5,465 nt of DNA from Candidatus Coatesiibacteriota bacterium (GTDB lineage: Bacteria; RBG-13-66-14), in NCBI GenBank assembly GCA_014728185.1, contig WJMB01000253.1:1-5465 (forward strand), written 5' to 3'. The translations under genes were made by a program, and so were the position numbers. The notes below the pieces were generated by a model. That model saw nothing but the letters and a program-made list of their open reading frames with translations, ran no database searches and was not told the DNA's origin. This document shows, one piece after another, positions 5,231 through 5,465 of this stretch; within the stretch, counting starts at the first letter, position 1, and the number at the start of each line of letters is the position of its first letter.

Positions 5231-5465
5231 ATGATCGACACGAATAACTGCTGCGGTGAGGCCCTAAACGAACGTGGGATCGATCCACAAATCGACGAGG
5301 AGGCCCTCGGGCGGATACTGGTCATTCTCAAGGCCCTCAGCGTCGAGACACGCCTGCGCCTGTTGCTGCGACTGGTCGGCGGAGAACGCTGCGTCTGCGA
5401 GCTCTGGCCCGGGCTGGGCGAGCAGTCCAACATCAGCCGCCACCTGAAGAAGCTCCTCGACCTGG
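5231..5465 (+). CDS. ArsR/SmtB-family metal-responsive repressor, N-terminal part (3' end outside window)
   Basis: This is a dimeric winged-helix repressor that releases DNA on binding a metal or metalloid ion, normally controlling itself and an adjacent efflux or detoxification gene. Seventy-eight residues are visible; the family is usually 100-130. The motif KALSVETRLRLLL (34-46) matches the conserved first core helix. ERCVCEL (52-58) is the ELCVCDL-type metal-binding motif, and SNISRHLKKL (66-75) is the DNA-recognition helix. Cys7 and Cys8 near the N-terminus join Cys54 and Cys56, as in the CadC-type alpha3N site (two N-terminal cysteines plus CXC). The third ArsR cysteine is Trp59. The likely ligand is a soft metal such as Cd, Pb or Zn, or As(III); this is inferred. 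The start ATG follows GAGGAG by four bases. A promoter, dyad and tandem repeat precede it. The regulated partner lies outside the window. Confidence 0.92.
   Translation, partial: MIDTNNCCGEALNERGIDPQIDEEALGRILVILKALSVETRLRLLLRLVGGERCVCELWPGLGEQSNISRHLKKLLDL

Overview
The window is bacterial DNA with three recognisable protein genes, all on the + strand. Two non-coding gaps of about 1.45 and 1.6 kb separate them. The coding stretches are very GC-rich (a 60-base line inside the first gene, 241-300, is about 82% G+C by hand count). The gaps are much more AT-rich (line 901-960 is about 38% G+C). GC-rich codon use, Shine-Dalgarno-like sites and intrinsic terminators fit a high-GC bacterium with unusually low local coding density. 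I cannot name the phylum from this sequence.

Layout. (1) Bases 2-691 are the C-terminal ~60% of an acyl-CoA dehydrogenase, closed by a strong intrinsic terminator at 715-739. (2) Bases 740-2144 hold no convincing gene. They contain a repeat-rich block (copy A, about 793-1402) with long imperfect inverted arms, a small AGGTTTGAA tandem repeat (1488-1545), a phased A-tract repeat (1889-1917) and an interrupted palindrome (1924-1938). (3) Bases 2190-3620 encode GatA, the amidase subunit of the tRNA-dependent amidotransferase. It is followed at once by a terminator (3660-3684), so it looks monocistronic, without gatC or gatB beside it. (4) Bases 3685-5075 are again without a convincing gene. They carry three more diverged members of the same repeat family: D (+), B (inverted) and C (+). 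(5) Bases 5099-5222 form a dense regulatory region: two TATAAT boxes, a 12-bp perfect palindrome between them, and three 13-bp direct repeats. (6) From 5231 to the window end is the N-terminal part of an ArsR/SmtB-family metal-responsive repressor with a CadC-like set of cysteines.

The three genes have no obvious shared pathway: fatty or branched-chain acyl-CoA oxidation, tRNA charging, and metal sensing. The most unusual content is in the gaps. They hold an apparently undescribed family of diverged, partly inverted repeats on both sides of gatA, including an A/B inverted pair that brackets the gene. The arsR leader is also unusual, because its tandem repeats are complementary to the start-codon region. 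All homology statements come from reading by eye; no database or folding program was used.
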